From JABDIP01 sp965237625 (GTDB lineage Bacteria; Pseudomonadota; Alphaproteobacteria; DSM-16000; Inquilinaceae), in NCBI GenBank assembly GCA_965237625.1, contig CBDEGD010000044.1, positions 62,001 to 126,000 on the forward strand: a stretch of 64,000 bases of DNA. The letters run 5' to 3'. Of the stretch, positions 61,743 through 64,000 are shown piece after piece. The first letter of the stretch is position 1. Each line of letters begins with the position of its first letter. Under the pieces are notes generated by a model that was not told the origin of the DNA, did not search any database, and saw only the letters and a program-made list of their open reading frames with translations. A program made the position numbers and the translations under genes.

Positions 61743-63870
61743 TGCCGGCCGAGGATCTCCGCCAGACGCCGGTCGCGGTGCTGACGTCCGAGCGGGCGGC
61801 AAGCGAGCTGGAACGCCTGGCTGCTGAAATCCAGATGCACGACGAGGCGTATCACCAGCGCGACGAGCCGATCGTCACGGATGCCGAATACGATGCTTTG
61901 CGCCGGCGCAATGATGAAATCGAGGCCCGTTTCCCGGAGCTTCGGCGACCGGGCAGCCCGTCGTTGAAGGTCGGCGCCGCACCGGCAGGCGGTTTCGCGA
62001 AGGTCACCCACCGGGTGCCGATGCTGTCTCTGTCGAACGCCTTCAGCGACGAGGACGTCGCCGACTTCCTGTCCGGCATCCGGCGCTTCCTGATGCTGGA
62101 CGAGGTTGAGCCGATCGACATTGTCGCCGAAGCCAAGATCGACGGGCTGTCGATGTCCCTGCTCTACAAAAAGGGCCGTCTGTTAACGGGCGCCACCCGC
62201 GGCGACGGCTCAGTTGGTGAGGACGTCACTGCAAATATCCGCACTCTCCGCAATGTGCCCGAGAGGCTCCACGGCAATGTGCCCGAACTGATCGAGGTGC
62301 GCGGCGAAGTGTTCATGAGGAATGCCGATTTTCGCGCCCTGAACGACCGCCTTGCCGCGGAGGAGAAGAGGACCTTCAAGAACCCGCGCAACTCGGCGGC
62401 GGGATCGCTACGCCAGAAGGATCCCACCATCACCGCCGACCGGCCACTGCTGTTCCTCGCCTATGCCTGGGGCGAGACCACGGCGCCGCTTGGCGAGACC
62501 CAGTGGCAGGCCCGTCAAACGCTGGCTAGCTGGGGCTTCGATGTGAATGAACCGGCCGCCCTATGCCACAGCCTTGAGGACATCCTTGCTTTCTATCGCC
62601 AATTGATGAGCGACCGGGCGGAGCTGCCGCACGACATCGACGGTATCGTCTACAAGGTCGACCGGCTGGATTGGCAGGAGCGGCTCGATTTTGTCAGCCG
62701 GGCACCGCGCTGGGCGATCGCCCACAAATTTCTCCGGCTGAGAAGGCTGAAACCATCTTGCGCGAAATCACCATCCAGGTCGGCCGGACCGGAGCTCTGA
62801 CACCGGTAGCCAATCTTGAGCCGATCACCGTCGGTCGGGGTCGTTGTCTCCCGGGCGACCCTGCACAACAGGGACGAGATCGAACGCAAGGATATCCGCG
62901 AAGGCGATCATGTGATCATCCAACGGGCCGGAGACGTGATTCCCCAGGTGGTCTCGGTTGTCGAAGACAAGCGGCCCAACGACAGCAGGCCATTCAGGTT
63001 TCCCGAGATATGCCCCTGCCCGTTGCGGACGCCGGTGACCCAGGGAGGATGGCGGCGTGGTCGTCCGCTGTGGCGGCGGGCTCGATTGCCCGCACCAGCG
63101 GGTCCGCCGGCTGATGCATTTCGTCAGTCGCGACGCCTTCGATATCGAAGGCCTGGGCGTGGAAAACATCCAGGAATTCTGGGATGCCGGGTTGATCAAG
63201 GACTCTGCCGATATCTTCCGCCTGAAGAATTGGCGGGACGAACTGCTGGGCCGCGAGCGGTGGGCGGAGCAATCCGTGGCCAATCTGCTCAAGGCCATCG
63301 ACGACAGGCGCCGGATCGGCCTCGACCGCTTCATCTATGCCCTCGGCATCCGCCAAGTCGGCCAATCGACGGCTCGGCTTCTGGCCCTCACATACGGCGA
63401 TCTGGGCTCCTGGTATGACGCCATGTGCAGCGCCATGGTGGAGCGGCGGGCTCAGCCGGAGGCCCGCAAGCCACCGGAAATCGGCGAAGCCTATGCCGAT
63501 CTGTGCAACATCGAGGGCATCGGTATGAATGTCGCCGATGACATCGCCGCCTATTTCGGCGAAGAGCACAATCGGGAGATCATCGAGAAACTGGACGCCG
63601 AGCTTACCGTGGAAGCCCTGGAGGCCGCGGAGACCGACCTCTCCGATTGCCGGCAAGACGGTGGTGTTCACTGGTACCCTGGAGACCGTTTCACGGTCCG
63701 AAGCAAAGGCGAAAGCCGAAGCTCTTGGCGCCAAGGTCGCCGGTTCGGTGTCGAAGAAAACCGACTATGTGGTGGTCGGCGCCGATGCCGGCTCGAAGGC
63801 GAAAAAGGCTGCCGATCTGGGCATTGCAACCATGACTGAGCAAGAGTGGTTCGCTCTTCTTGGAAATTGA
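61742..63870 (+). pseudogene. ligA: NAD-dependent DNA ligase, interrupted by several frameshifts
   Basis: The gene for the replicative DNA ligase, starting ATG at 61742 (overlap with the recN stop). The adenylation domain is intact in one frame: DEAYHQRDEPIVTDAEYDAL, the catalytic Lys in AEAKIDGLSMSLL and EVFMRNADFRALN, up to APRWAIAHKF. The frame then changes near 62730 (to SPAEKAETILREITIQVGRT), near 62835 (to GVVVSRATLHNRDEIERKD), in the zinc-finger region 63010-63045 (to EDGGVVVRCGGGLDCPHQ) and near 63637 (to SPIAGKTVVFTGTLE of the BRCT domain). All domains are otherwise complete and conserved. Because LigA is essential, sequence error near a contig end is more likely than true decay unless a second copy exists. 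Confidence 0.88.
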
Positions 63871-63900
63871 TTGCACGGCATAGTTTTCGGCCTCGCCACT

Positions 63901-64000
63901 TTACCATTCATCAACGAAGTACCAGTCAAGATTACGGCCAATCTCGGAAATTAGAATCTTCCGCCACTTTAACGCGCCATTAGTCTCCAAAGCGTAGGTT
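63901..64000 (-). CDS. Possible C-terminal fragment of an unidentified gene at the right edge
   Basis: A minus-strand frame enters from the edge and ends at TAA (63901-63903). It translates to TYALETNGALKWRK followed by ILISEIGRNLDWYFVDEW. The residues look protein-like (aromatic and charged mix), and the DNA is visibly richer in A and T than the neighbours. It is convergent with ligA. Only 32 residues are visible, so it is uncertain and not recognised. Confidence 0.35.
   Translation of the reverse strand, partial: TYALETNGALKWRKILISEIGRNLDWYFVDEW

Overview
The window is GC-rich chromosomal DNA from an alphaproteobacterium. The evidence is a complete division and cell wall (dcw) cluster running mraZ to ftsZ and on through lpxC, bamD, recN and ligA; a type A RNase P RNA; a meso-diaminopimelate type MurE; a perfect CtrA-type TTAA-N7-TTAA site next to lpxC; and many Rhizobiales/Rhodospirillales-type accessory families (CUT1 transporter with a DUF2160 subunit, GcvA-like LysR, DUF4169, DUF3750). 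A free-living member of the Rhodospirillales or a relative is my inference; the sequence does not fix the genus.

Layout. 1-8.6 kb (minus strand): a carbon-uptake operon of solute-binding protein, two permeases, a small DUF2160 membrane protein, two ABC ATPases and a one-chain dihydroxyacetone-type kinase, running off the left edge. A LacI-family regulator lies upstream, and matching candidate operators precede both units. 8.7-13.4 kb: two LysR-centred modules, one divergent from a PPOX-fold flavoprotein and an exported alpha/beta hydrolase, the other upstream of a CmcJ-like oxygenase. 13.4-24.4 kb: AsmA, DUF4169, a D-lactate dehydrogenase-like FAD protein, a VTT membrane protein, a DUF4406 protein, a fused hydantoinase/5-oxoprolinase and a DUF3750 protein. 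24.4-32.3 kb: a frameshifted PAS histidine kinase, a TerB/J-domain protein, an EamA exporter, a nested palindromic MITE-like element, a hybrid histidine kinase and a DUF6882 protein. 32.4-36.4 kb (minus): a ribose-type ABC importer with an SDR dehydrogenase. 36.6-38.7 kb: rnpB and a glutamine-dependent asparagine synthetase.

38.8-63.9 kb is the dcw super-operon on the plus strand. Most neighbours overlap by 1 to 13 bases (many ATGA junctions), implying translational coupling. The genes make UDP-MurNAc-pentapeptide and lipid II (murE, murF, mraY, murD, murG, murC, murB, ddl), polymerise it at the septum (ftsW, ftsI) and build the divisome (ftsL, ftsQ, ftsA, ftsZ). Outer membrane functions (lpxC, bamD) and DNA maintenance (recN, ligA) follow. 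Four TCCCA repeats with a 10-bp period upstream of mraZ are a textbook MraZ operator.

No wholly new system stands out. The most unusual items are the nested inverted-repeat element at 28.7-29.0 kb, a 20-codon ORF bridging ftsQ and ftsA, the CtrA site between ftsZ and lpxC, a family of about 150-bp inverted repeats present twice, and several frameshifts in ligA and one histidine kinase that look more like sequence errors than decay.
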